In this document: piece after piece, positions 36,557-48,561 of the stretch
Numbering within the stretch: the stretch's first letter is position 1
Layout of the letters: the number at the start of each line of letters is the position of its first letter
Assembly (NCBI GenBank): GCA_022702705.1
Contig: CM040432.1
Span: forward strand, 49,564,540 to 49,628,539
Reading direction: 5' to 3'
From: Papilionanthe hookeriana x Papilionanthe teres
Taxonomy: Eukaryota > Streptophyta > Magnoliopsida > Asparagales > Orchidaceae
DNA: 64,000 bases
Translations under genes and position numbers: made by a program
Notes under the pieces: generated by a model
Told to the model about the DNA's origin: nothing
What the model saw: only the letters and a program-made list of their open reading frames with translations
Databases searched by the model: none

Positions 36557-38386
36557 ATGGAAATCAACATGGTCGATACCAGGGCCACGGCGTCTGCACG
36601 TGAAGCTCCTCGTGAGGAGGATGAAATAGAAGAGCTTCAAAGAGCTGTGTCCGCTAGAGACGAAATAATCAGCCGATTGGAAAAGAAAATGGAGGAGATG
36701 ACTGCCGCTATGACTACCATGGCCACATTGCATGGACAATCTCAGACACATTCGACTGTATCTCCAGAAATTAATCAGCCTGAGATAATACACATCCCCG
36801 ATGAAAGAAGAGAGGCCGCCTCTGCAAACGAGAATGAGCTTCCAAAGAAGGATTCAACCCCGAATCTACCAGAAAAGGACCTTACGCAAATCGTCGAACA
36901 GCAAGTTCGGGAGGCCTTGGCCCAGTCCAAAGGCAGAGCATCAGTTTCAAAGGGTAGACCCTACCTAGAGGAATTTAATGATGTACCTTACCCCAAAGGC
37001 TTCGTGCCACCGACCTTCAAAACGTTCGACGGAACAGGAAACCCTCGGCAGCATATAGGGCACTTCAGAGCCAGCTGTTGCAATACAAGAGGAAGTGAAG
37101 CGCTATTGTTTTGTCAGTTTGTCAGTAGCCTGTCAGGAATAGCTTTCGATTGGTATGCTGAAATTCCTAATGGATCAGTAAAGACTTTCGCAGAAATGGA
37201 AAGCATGTTCGTAAAGAGATTCGCCGGTGCTCAGCGTCATGTCACCATAGGAGATCTCATGGTAGAACGTCAAAAGCCCGACGAGACTTTGGTTGACTAC
37301 ATCTTGAGGTGGAGAAGCTTAAGCATGAAATGCAAACCTCAGCTACAAGAACAGCACGCGATCGATATATTAATCAAGAGTATTCACGGTCCAGTAGCTT
37401 TCATGCTTAAGGGCCTCACGATCAAGTCCTTCGAGAAGCTTCTCAGCAAGGCCAACAGCTTACAAGAAGATATCAAGCACACGGAGCCTGCAGAAAAGAC
37501 AGAGAAAACAAAACCAGGAAAGGCTTATGAGAAGAGATCTGGCGTAGTGGCCGCGATCGATAAAGGAAAGCAACCGATGATGATTCAAACCGAGCAGTCA
37601 CCTCAGCAGTACTGTCAGCCTCAGCAGTACAATCAGCCTCAGCAGTACGGACAGTCTCGTCCACCGCAGAATAATCAGCCTCGTCAGTAGCAGCAGAGAC
37701 CGTACAGGACAGAAGGGAGACCAGTTCCTATAATATCAGAACGACTACGCAGAAACTACACTTTCAAAGATGATGCTGTAGCAAAGATGTTTAAGAATCT
37801 GTTAAAAAAGCCCGAGATCAAGTTGCCTGAGTCGAAAAATCCAGAAGAGGTGAATAAGAAAGATCAGCCCAACTTCTGTCCCTATCACCGGATGCTTGGA
37901 CATATAATTGAGAACTGCTTCAGTTTCAAGGATTGGCTTGAGCGGAATTACAAAGAAGGAAATATAACGATACCGAAGAAATATCTGAAGGAGCCTGAAA
38001 AATGTTCTATAAATGTAGTTTCAGCCGAGCCAATCTCTCTGCTTAACCCATATGCCGGTAAGGGTGGATGGAGTGCAATTCGGAATGAACTCAAGAAGGT
38101 CCTGGATCAGATTCAGTCTGCTCCAAAGAAAGCCGCTGTCCGGAGTCCGCCGTCAGCACAGGACAAGATGAAAGCTTCGCCAAGGAAGCCACCGCGACGA
38201 GAGTGGAGGAAGAAAGAGATCAAGAATGAGATTAAATACGATAACGTGGAGGATAGGATAGGGCCTGCTCCCGTTAGACTGGTTGTCTCAGATTCAAGGG
38301 TGAAATTCCTCGAACCCCTGACTTTGTATCATTATCTTTGTACCCCTCCAGGGTCTCGTAATAGTGATGAAAATGATGTTGGCTAG
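36557..38386 (+). pseudogene. gag: gag, copy B
   Basis: Capsid and nucleocapsid precursor. An acidic coiled-coil-like part (residues about 19-65) is followed by the retrotransposon gag core (about 140-300) with GTGNPRQHIGHF, GIAFDWYAEIP and VDYILRWRSLSMKC. A Gln-rich QPQQY repeat follows (about 350-377), then a zinc-binding motif C-X2-H-X4-H-X4-C at residues 441-454, the knuckle type of Tat gags. TAG at 37688 and TAG at 38384 break it; the second is shared with copy C. The same frame continues into protease. The frame is also open for about 20 codons upstream of this ATG, overlapping ORF1 in the -1 frame. Confidence 0.88.
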
Positions 38387-39511
38387 GTTCTTACTGTCTC
38401 TAGTGATGACATAACTAATCACAACCTATCTAACCACGATTTCGATTCCCAAAATGATCCTCAAATCATATTAACTTCCACCAAAGATAAAGAAGATATT
38501 TACAACACTGGCTACAACAGTACGAGAAGTGAGGAGCCAGTCCTCGAGTGCAAAGGAGTTCCACTTGACATCAGTTTGGACTTCTCAGATACAGAAAGAC
38601 CTCTGGGTCCAGAAGAAGAAGGAATAATGGAAGTGCATTTAAGGAGTGGGCAGGTGCTACCTCTGAGAACAACTCCAGTGGACAAAGGAAAGCAGATAGT
38701 TACTCAAGAAGAAATACCTCCAGCTACTGAAGAGATACAAGTTTGAAATGAAGTTGGAAACCCAAATAAAGTGGATTACAATGTGTTAGCTCATCTCAGG
38801 AAGTTGCCGGCCAAACTAAGTATTTATGATGCTCTGATCCTGTCAAAGGAGATGAGAGAAAGTTTGATTAAGGCTCTACTTGATCCCGACATTTGCTTAG
38901 CACAGTTGGCTAGCACATCCTCAGATGGAGTTTGCACCATAAAGGAACAGCCTGGCGTATCTTTCACCGACGAAGATTTGCTACTCGGTACAGCTGATCA
39001 CAATCGTCCACTCTACATTTCTGTCATCATCGGCAGATTCATGCTTTCAAGAGTCTTAGTAGATCCTGGAGCGTCGCTCAATATAATGAGTCTACGGACG
39101 TTAGCTTACTTGGACATCGACGCCTGATAACTTTCAATGGATAAAATGATATTAAGAGGATTCAACCAAAAAGGAGAAAGAGCCCTCGGATCTATAACGC
39201 TAAAAATGAAAGTCGAAAATCTAGTAACAACTGCAAAATTGCATGTCATCGATGCAGATACTTCGTTCAATACCCTGCTTGGTCGACCGTGGCTCCATGA
39301 GTACAATATGGTCCCGTCGTTGCTTCACTAGTGCATCAAATACTATAAAGATGGATAAGAACATTGCATTAAAGGAGATCTACAGCCGTTTTCAATACAT
39401 GAAGTGGGCATCCATGAAGACGCCGCTTACTATGCTCTTCTGAAGAAAACAGTATTTTCAAGGGACATTGTGATAAGCAAAATTAAAGACTCAAAGGAAC
39501 TACAAGGATGA
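38387..39511 (+). pseudogene. pro: Protease region, copy B
   Basis: Retropepsin-like aspartic protease with the linker from gag. The active-site region reads RVLVDPGASLNIM, a D-x-G-[AS]-S form like the DGGS or DNGS of Tat elements; further on LHVIDADTSFNTLLGRPWLH is the usual family ending. It stays in the gag frame. Stops shared with copy C are TGA 38744, TAA 39128 and TGA 39509; B alone has TGA 39125, TAG 39329 and TAA 39356. The last three look like C-to-T changes (CGA, CAG, CAA in copy C). Confidence 0.85.
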
Positions 39512-39517
39512 GACCGT

Positions 39518-41290
39518 ATGGCTCCAATTCAACAATCTCATACAGCTCCTTCTCAACGAGTTGGTAAAAGTTCTTTTAGCCCACGCATCCGAGGTCGAGG
39601 CCGGGGACGTGGTCGAGAAAGAATTTCCCAAATTGTTGAACAGACGAAGCCAACAATCAACATCGATATAAAGAGAAGCTCCGAAGAAGATAAAGAAAAA
39701 ATGATGATAAGTCAGAAGAGGCCTCAGTTCGAGATCTCTCTCGACGACGAAGCAAAGGATGATTACAAATCGATGTACGATCAGCTTAACCACTATGTTC
39801 GTGCCATGACCCTTACTCCGATCCATTCTCAAAAGGTAGAGAGTATAGAGGTCAAGGAAGTTCATAACGATGGTTTTAAACCGATAAAGTTTTACAAAGC
39901 TTCCCCTTCTACTTATGAACCTTGTGTAATTCTTGAAGAAAATGACTCAAATAAATTAATGGAATTACCTTTTGGCTACTTTTCGCCGTGTGTACAAAAG
40001 TTAATTCAACAAGGATATGTGTCAAATAAAATGCCAAAGGATAAGTTACAATCATTCAAAAAATTATGGAATGTAAAAGGAAAGAAACTCAATTCGAAAG
40101 AAGGTCTTGGGTTTGGTACGCTCGAACCCGTCGATGACTCAGAATTTTGCATGGTTGTTACTAGTCAATCAAAAGAAGATTGCCTGGACATTCAAGATGA
40201 ATATGAAGATCAACCAATAGGCGATGCTCCGCTAGAATTCGAAGAAGAAATCAAATCAACAGTCGATGAATTAAGAGAAATCAATCTCGGGACTGAGGAG
40301 CAGCCCCGACCGACTTTCATAAGTTCGTTACTCAACGAAGAAGAGGTCGCAGACTTGGTCAGGTTACTATCAGAATTCAAAGATTGCTTCGCCTGGAGCT
40401 ATGACGAAATGCCAGGACTATCTCCGGCAGTTGCAGTTCACCACCTCAGAGTGGATAAGAATGTGATGCCAGTAAAGCAAGCTCCCAGAAGGATGCGCCT
40501 CGAGATAGAACAGCAAGTTACAGCAGAAATCAAGAAATTAATATACGCTAATTTTATCCGAGAAGAACAGTATCCGACGTGGTTAGCTAATGTTGTGCCA
40601 GTGAAAAAGAAAAATGGAAAAATTCGAGTGTGTGTCGACTTCAGAGATTTAAACAAAGCATGTCCAAAAGATGAATTCCCGTTGCCGATACCGGAACTAA
40701 TGGTGGACATCGTGTCGACACATGAAACTTTCTCCTTTATGGATGAGTCTTCAGGGTACAATCAGATCAAGATGGCACGGGAAGATGAAAAGCTCACAGC
40801 TTTCAGAACTCCGATCGGGATTTACTGCTACACTGTGATGCCGTTTGGACTAAAGAACACAGGAGCTACATATCAAAGAGCAATGACGAGGATCTTCAAT
40901 GACCTCATTCACAACCAAGTAGAATGATATGTGGATGATTAGGTCATCAAGAGCAAGATAAGAGGAAACCACCTATATGATTTGAGGATCGTATTTGAAC
41001 GATTACGACAATATAATCTGAAGATGAATCCCTTAAAGTGCACTTTCAGCGTTACCTCTGCGAAATTTCTAGGATTCGTTGTCCGTCATCAGGGAATCAA
41101 AATCGACCCAGAGAAGATTAAAGCCATCTTAGAAATGCCTCCCCTTAAAACCTTGAAACAACTACGTTCATTTCAAGGAAAACTGGCATATCCGAGGCGC
41201 TTTATATCTAATCCGTCGGGCGAGTGTCGACCTTTCTCGGCATTAATTAAAAAGGATGCCAAATTTATTTGGGAAGAAAAATGCCAGTAG
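39518..41290 (+). pseudogene. RT: Reverse transcriptase, copy B
   Basis: RNA-dependent DNA polymerase that would copy the element RNA in the particle. The first 300 residues are a poorly conserved linker with a GRGRGRGR stretch. The RT core follows: VVPVKKKNGKIRVCVDFRDL, FSFMDESSGYNQI (first catalytic Asp), MPFGLKNTGATYQRAM, and YVDD at 40928-40939. Thumb sequence follows, with KCTFSVTSAKFLGFVV and KAILEMPP. YVDD is intact but sits between TGA 40925 (shared with C) and TAG 40940 (B only). TAG 41288 is also shared with C. It is in the gag-pro frame, so no obligatory shift or intron is needed between them. Confidence 0.92.
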
Positions 41291-41800
41291 ACTTTCGAAG
41301 ATATTAAACGATATCTGACGACACCTCTTATTTTAGCAGCCCCTATCCCAGGTAGACCGTTGATACTTTATACCGCGACATTAGATGAGTCCCTCGGAGC
41401 TCTACTTGCCTAATTCAATGATGAGGGTAAAGAGAACGCACTCTACTACTTAAGTCGACGTCTAATACCTGCAGAGGTAAAGTATCCTCCTATTGAGAAA
41501 CATTGTCTAGCTTTAGTTTTCGCCACTCAGAAGCTTAGACATTACATGTGGTCTCATAAGGTCAACCTGATTTCGAAGGTTAATCCTTTGCAATATTTGA
41601 TGACCCAACCAATGCTTTCTGGATGCTTAGCAAGATGGTCAATGATATTATTGCAATTTGATATAACCTTTGTGCCCCTTCACGCTATCAAAGGGTAGAT
41701 TCTTGCAGATTTTCTTGCAGCGCACCCACTGCAAGATGGGTCCCTGCTCAATGATGTGTTACCAGATGAGCAGATACTACAGATATAAGATCCTAATGCT
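41291..41800 (+). pseudogene. RH: Ty3-type RNase H, copy B
   Basis: RNase H fused to RT, which would degrade the RNA of the hybrid. Visible motifs are LILYTATLDESLGALL, YYLSRRLIPAEVKYPPIEKHCLALVFA and the following QPMLSGCLARW, then the tether ending ILADFLAAHP. These closely follow the order in Ogre elements. Stops: TAA 41411 and TAA 41786 in B only, and TAG 41696 shared with C. Confidence 0.88.
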
Positions 41801-42330
41801 CAACGTTGGGAAATGTACTTTGATGGAGCGTCATCAGCTCAAAAAGATAAAAGATCTGGAACAGTCATACCAGGCAAAGCAGGAATTGGTTTAATCTTTG
41901 TGACACCATATCGGGCCATGTTGAGGTTTTCTTACCACTTGACAGAGTCGTGTACCAACAATGAAGCAGAGTATGAAGCCCTAATCACCGGCTTGTAATT
42001 AGCAATACTAATGGATATAACGGACATTGCCATTTATGGCGACTCATAGCTCATCATCTAGCAAGTGGCAGGACAGTACAAAATTCTAAAGCTGAGATTA
42101 GAAGAATACCACCGATATACGATGAAGTTACTTGAGCAAATTCTGAATGTGATATTCTATAGGTTTCCTAGAGCAGACAATGCCCATGCGGACGCTTTAG
42201 CAAAACTCGCTAAAGAATTGGCTTGTCCACCCGAAGATTCTATATATATTACAGTACAAGGACGTTAGGTGTTGTCTCAGATCGACCTTGACAGTCTATA
42301 TGAAATTGGAAAAGAAAAGACAGTTGCTGC
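41801..42330 (+). pseudogene. aRH: Archaeal-type second RNase H, copy B
   Basis: The second RNase H domain that marks the Tat/Ogre group. Acidic catalytic positions are visible in MYFDGASS, NNEAEYEALITGL, YGDS and ADALAKLA. Stops TAA 41996, TAG 42047 and TAG 42059 are shared with copy C; TAG 42266 is B only. A two-base deletion near 42335 shifts the frame before integrase. Confidence 0.88.
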
Positions 42331-42339
42331 AGTGGCAGG

Positions 42340-43544
42340 AAACAGAAGATTGGCGTCAACCATTCATAGAATATTTGCAAACCGGAAAGCTACCAGAAGA
42401 TAAGTCAGTAGTGCACCAGATTCAGAAGAGGGCTTTGTCGTATGCCCTGATCGAAAATGTTCTGTAAAGGAGATCCTTCGACCAGATGTGGCTGAGATGT
42501 CTGAGCAGAGCAGAAGCGCAGAAGATAATCGAAGAAGTACATGCTGGGTTGTGTGGTGCTCACCAGTCAGGACCAAAAATGAAGATGAAAATCAAAAGAC
42601 TCGGATACTACTGGCCAGCAATGATGACAGATTGCATGGACGTAGCTAAGAGATGCCATCAGTGTCAGGTGCATGGAGTGGTCTTGCACCAGCCTTCGAA
42701 TGTTCTACACCCAACGATTGCCTCGTGGCTATTCAAATTCTGGGGTACGGACATAGTGGGTCCGATAGAACATCCTTCCTCAAAAGGACACAGGTTTATA
42801 CTCGCCACTACAGACTACTTTTCCAAGTGGGCAGAAACAGTTCCACTACGAGAAGTCACAGCGCAGCAAGTCTTACAGTTCTTCAAGAATCAAATATTCT
42901 ACCGTTTTGGTGTACCACGCAAAATCATCTCCGACAACGGGTCCGCTTTCAAGAGCATGAAAATCAACAACTTCGTCAGAAGACACGGGATAGATTAGAG
43001 ATATTCGACGTTCTACTACCCTAAAGCAAATGGCTTGGCAGAGGCCTTCAATAAAACACTTGTTCAGATTCTGAAGAAGACGCTCGACGACAATAAAAGA
43101 GGATGGCACGAGAAGCTACTAGAAGCTTTGTGGGCCTACAGGACAACAGTCAGGACGCCGACACAGTCTACGCCTTACACTCTTATGTACGGGTCCGAGG
43201 CAGTTCTTCCGCTAGAAGTTCTGCTACCGTCGCTCCGTGTTGCCGTTGCCAATCAAATTACAACAGAAGAGAATGCAAAGTTACGACTTGCAGAATTGGA
43301 GAACCTTGAAGGAAAAAGATTACTCGCACAACAGAACTTGGAACTCTACCAAGCGAAGATGATTCAGGCCCACGATAAATTGGTCCGCCCGAGATCGTTT
43401 AAAATTGGTGACCTCGTACTCGTTCTTAGAAGGCCTATTCTTGCACACCGCAAAATAGGTGGAAAATTCGAACCGACCTGGGAAGGACCATTAGTGCTGG
43501 AGAAGGTCTACACAGGAGGATCTTACCAGTTGGTGAATTCTTAA
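42340..43544 (+). pseudogene. INT: Integrase, copy B
   Basis: It would integrate the element DNA. The N-terminal zinc part has HAGLCGAH and RCHQCQ (H-H-C-C). The core has Asp in GTDIVGP, Asp in IISDNGSAF and Glu in GLAEAFNKTL, that is, the D-D-E triad. The C-terminus has TWEGPLVLEKVYTGGSYQL, the GPY/F-like module of Ty3 integrases. TAA 42465, before the zinc part, is shared with copy C. TAG 42996, between the second Asp and the Glu, is B only (TGG in C). The end at TAA 43542 is the natural one. Confidence 0.92.
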
Positions 43545-45409
43545 GGGGATAGACCCATGTTGCCCATCAATTGACGATATTTAAAGAAATATTATGTGAC
43601 ATGAAAAGACAGAAAAAAATGATATTCGTTCCAATGTAGCTGTAGGGCTAGTGTCTGTGACTGGGTCCAAAATTTTGTAATAATAAAAAAAAAAAGAAAA
43701 AATGATGCAGAATAGAAGGATAAAAAATAAAAAAAAATCAAAAACAAAATGAAATTTAAACCAAGTGAAATTAAAAGAAAATGAAAATTAAAAACAAAGT
43801 TTAAATCAAGTCAAATTAAGTCAAATCAAAATGAAAAGAAATGAACTCAAAAGAAGCAAAATCAAAATTAAACAAAATGAAACGATACGAAATCAGAAAT
43901 AGACAAGTTAATAATATCCTCTCTTTCCCAAAAATTACCTAAATTTCCATCTTCCTTCCGAGATATTTTTCTGCCTTCCATGATATTCTGGGGTCGGAGC
44001 TTAGTTGTCCGATTTCCCAAAAATTCCCTAAATTTCCATCTTCCTTCCGAGATATTTTTCCGCCTTCCACGATAATCTGGGATCGGAGCTTAGTCGTCCG
44101 ATTTCCCAAAAATTACCTAAATTTCCATCTTCCTTCCGAGATATATTTCCGCTTTCCATGATATTCTGGGATCAGAGCTTCGTCGTCCAATTTCCCAAAA
44201 ATTACCTAAATTTCCATCTTGCTTTCGAGATATTTTTCTGCCTTCCATGATATTCTGGGATCGGAGCTTAGTCGTCCGATTTCCCAAAAATTACCTAAAT
44301 TTCCATCTTCCTTCCGAGATATTTTTTTCGCCTTCCACGATATTCTGGGATCGGAGCTTAGTCGTCCGATTTCCCAAAAATTACCTAAATTTCCATCTTC
44401 CTTCCGAGATGTTTTTCCGCCTTCCACGATATTCTGGGATCGGAGCTTAGTCGTCTAATTTCCCAAAAAATTCCCTAAATTTCCATGTTCCTTCCGAGAT
44501 ATTTTTCCGCCTTCCATATTATTCTGGGGTCGGAGCTTAGTCGTCCGATTTCCCAAAAAATGCCTTAAATTTCCATTTTCTTTCCGAGATATTTTTCCGC
44601 CTTCCACGATATTCTGGGATCGGAGCTTAGTCGTCCGATTTCCCAAAAATTACCTAAATTTCCATCTTCCTTCCGAGATATTTTTCCGCCTTCCACGATA
44701 TTCTGGGATCGGAGCTGTGTCGTCCGATTTCCCAAAAAATTACCTAAATTTCCATCTTCGTTCCGAGATATTTTTCCGCTTTTCATGATATTCTGGGGTC
44801 GGAGCTTAGTCGTCCGATTTCCCAAAAATTCCCTAAATTTTCATTTTCCATCCGAGATATTTTTCCGCCTTCCATGATATTCTGGGGTCGGAGCTTAATC
44901 GTCTGATTTCCCAAAAAAAGAAAATTTTTTTCCTTGAATTTCCGAGTCAGTACCTAAATTCTGATTCTCCTCCTGCGAGTGATACCGAAATTCCAATTTC
45001 GCTTAAAATTTCAAATTCCCACATTCAAATCCTAAAATTAAATTCAAAAAACAAAATTCCAAACTTCAAATTCAAAACAAAATTTCAAACTAAAATTCAA
45101 ACAAAAAACTTGAAATCAAATTCAAAATTCCTATTTGTTCGAATCAAATCAGTTTGGATTCCTTCAGAGTTTGGGAGCTTGAAATTCACAGCTCCAGCTG
45201 AAAGGTATTCCATTCTTCTTTCCCCAGCAATTGTCCCTGGATTTAAAGGTTTTCAACCAAAAAATCCCCAGTGAAAACTCACTTGCTAAACTCTTTTCTC
45301 TGTCTTGAGTTTTCACTTAGACAGTTGTGTTGGTCTTGTTGATCTCGTCGGTCAACACCAATACGTGCAGTGTGCCTGCCCAGCACACCACACCTATTGG
45401 GGGTCCATT
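43545..45409 (+). other. 3' UTR of internal B to the PPT
   Basis: The same layout as copy A: A/G-rich stretch to about 43920, minisatellite, mixed stretch, pre-PPT hairpin, ATTGGGGGTCCATT, LTR C. Bases 45389-45406 are complementary to leader 34900-34917. Confidence 0.8.
43927..44915. repeat. 89-bp 3' UTR minisatellite, 11 copies (B)
   Basis: Same unit and number as at 26827-27805; variants such as GAGCTTCGTCG (third unit) recur at the same rank in all three arrays. Confidence 0.93.
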
Positions 45410-48400
45410 TGTTGACCTCACATTTGGTTGAGGTCTAGTCTCTCTTTAGAATAGCCTAGAGTCTAGCCATAGGAATCTCCTGGTGACTTTCTTAGAGGAC
45501 TAGTCATGGAACCCTTCCCATAGAAATTCAAAACTCTTCTTGCTTCACTAAGGGGTTTTCATATGCTTAAGGCCTAACCTCCACCTTTTGGTAGGAAAAA
45601 GGCAAGCATAAGGAATCCTAGGGGAAGTCTTCTATAGGTGGTCATACCTTAGGATTTTCCCTGAGGGAGGTTTGGAGATCACCACTGATACACTTCACAT
45701 TCACAACATACATATACTGCACATCCTAATTTCAACCCTGAACTCTTTGGAAACTCATGTGGATAGCCCAGTCGTAAGTCTATGACTAAGTGGTAGGGAC
45801 CAACACATAGAGGACCAAATGTAAGTGACCCTTGATCATTACATCATGTTCACCTTGAATCCACCTTTAAATTTCCAAAGTTTCAATTTTTGGCCCCCGG
45901 CCTCCCAAAATTCCCTAAATAACCCTGAACTACCCAAAATACTCAAAATTTTCAAAATTACCCAAATTCACCAAAATCCCCCAAAAATAATTCCAAGATA
46001 TTCCTTGCCACTCAAATTGACCATTCATGACCAAAAATTTCAAAATTTCTAAAAATACCCCCCAATATTTCAAAATACCCAAAATACCCTTTTTGCCCGA
46101 AAATCCAAAAAATGAAAAAAATTCTAAAAAAATTCCAGAAAATTCTAAAAATCCCCAATTTCATTTTGTTCAACTACACTATAGGTCAGATTTGCCAAAT
46201 TAATACACTTTCAATCCAAAATCCCAACTAGGCCCATTTAACCTAAAGGTGCCTAAGCCAAACCCAATCTTGACCCAATTGACTCCAATTATCATCAAAT
46301 TCAATTCTAAAACAAAATTCAACATCCCCAATATCAACTTAGACCAAATTAAAGTCCAATGTGACCCACATTTGAATCCAATTCCACTTGAAATCCAAAA
46401 TCACCAATTCTACCTAAATAACCCAAAACTCCTAAAGTGACCCAATGTCAATCAATTCCTCCCAAGTTTCAATGCCAAACTCTTTATAACATCTCCTTAA
46501 ACGGAATTGGATAATCAATTACCCATAATTTGTGTTCAGGTCTTACCCAAATCCATTTTGGACCAAAGAAACCCCAATTTTGACCCATGCTAAACACATT
46601 TTTTAAATCCACCAAATTGACCCTCTAATCCTTGTCAAAACCATTTTATGTCTTCATTAAAATTCTTCTAAACAACTATATCTACATTATTGTTGAAGTC
46701 CTCTGAACCCCATTCCCACTCAAACTCAAGATAACTTGACCCGAACCCAACATGGTCCAAAATAATAAAAAATCCAACCATGCCAAAAGTGAACCTCCAA
46801 ATGAGCTCAAAATCACATTGTGTCTTCATGAAAGATCTTCATTACAATCATGTGGAAAATATTGATCAAGGCACCTAGACCCCATTCTCACTCAAACCCA
46901 AGTTAAGTTAGCCCAAACCCAAATGAACCTAAATGAACTAATAATTCAAATCAACCTAAATTAAACAAAAAATAATCAAATTAATCTCATGGAAGCCCTA
47001 AAATCAATATATATATATATATAATAAATATAATAAATTAAAAAAAATAAAAAAAAAGAAAAATATCTTTCCATGCCTCTCCCCTCACCTCTCCCTCACC
47101 CTACCCGCCACCTCACCCTACCCACCTCACCTCCTCCATACCCTCACCACACCTCCATCTCATCTCTCCATTACTCCCCCTTTGACTCCCTAGCCACGAG
47201 CCTCCTCCAAAAATCCCTCTCATAATCTCACTTACACACTCTTACTCCCTTACACACACACTTACTCACTTCACCATTTCACCTCCCAAATCCTTCTCCT
47301 AGCCGTGAGCCTTCCCCATCTTCTTTTCCTTCTTTCAAGCAAGCCACACCCACCCAAATCCCCTTTTAGCTGTGAGCTTCAACAAGGCTTCTTCAAGGGT
47401 TCTTCCATCAACTCCTCCAAAGCAAGGTAAGCTTCTTCCCCCTCTCTTTTGTCTTATGAACATTTAAGCTCCAAAGAATTATTTCACCCCTCTCATGCTT
47501 AGCCTAAGACCCCACATATACATGTATTTTCTTTAAAGCTCCTCTTCCTCTACATAGGTTTACAAAGAATTATGTGTTAAACTCTTCCATGCTTAGCCTT
47601 AGGGATTTTCTTTTCATGCAAGCTATTTAAAATAAAAAAAATCATGTGTAGATTATTTCTTTTACAAATCTTCATTTTATTCATGCATAGGCTTAGGATT
47701 TCCTTTTTATGCAAAGATATGTAACTATTTAGGCTCATTTAATTTCACTATTTACAAAAAATACCACCTAATCTTTTCACCTAGTTTTTATTACTTTAAA
47801 AAAATGAATTTAAAAATTTTTAATACAACATAAAGGAAAAAAAGGTAAAAGAAAAAAAAATAAACATAAAGAGGAAATAAAAAAAATAATAATAATAAAA
47901 AAAATGAAATAAAAATCTAAAATAATATATAACATACACTATGTAAATTATATATATGTAAATAAATAAGTAAAATAAATAATGAAAATAAAGGAAGTAA
48001 ATAAAAGTGTTTTTTTTATATATACATATGTGAATCATAATTTTAATAAATAATAACTTAAATAAGTTGTAATAATTTAAAATAAATGAAAGGATAATTT
48101 AGGAGAGAGAATGTTTAAAAAGCTTTATAAATAGATAAATAAATAATAAAAATAGGTAAATAAAAACATCATTCTTTTAAAAAAATCAAAATGTAAATAT
48201 ACATGTAAATAATAATTTTAAGAAATAATAACTTAAATAAATGATAATAAATTTAAATAAATAAAAGGGTAAATGAGGAGAGAGAAATGAAAAGCTTTAT
48301 AATTAAATAAATAATAATAAAAATGATAAATAAAAAATATAAATGATAAACTTAAATATACATATAATTAATAACAATAATAAATTAAAATAAAAATGAC

Positions 48401-48463
48401 TTATAATATATATATATATATATATATTAAAAGATAAGAATATAAAGAATAATAAAATAAATA

Positions 48464-48561
<98 letters not shown>

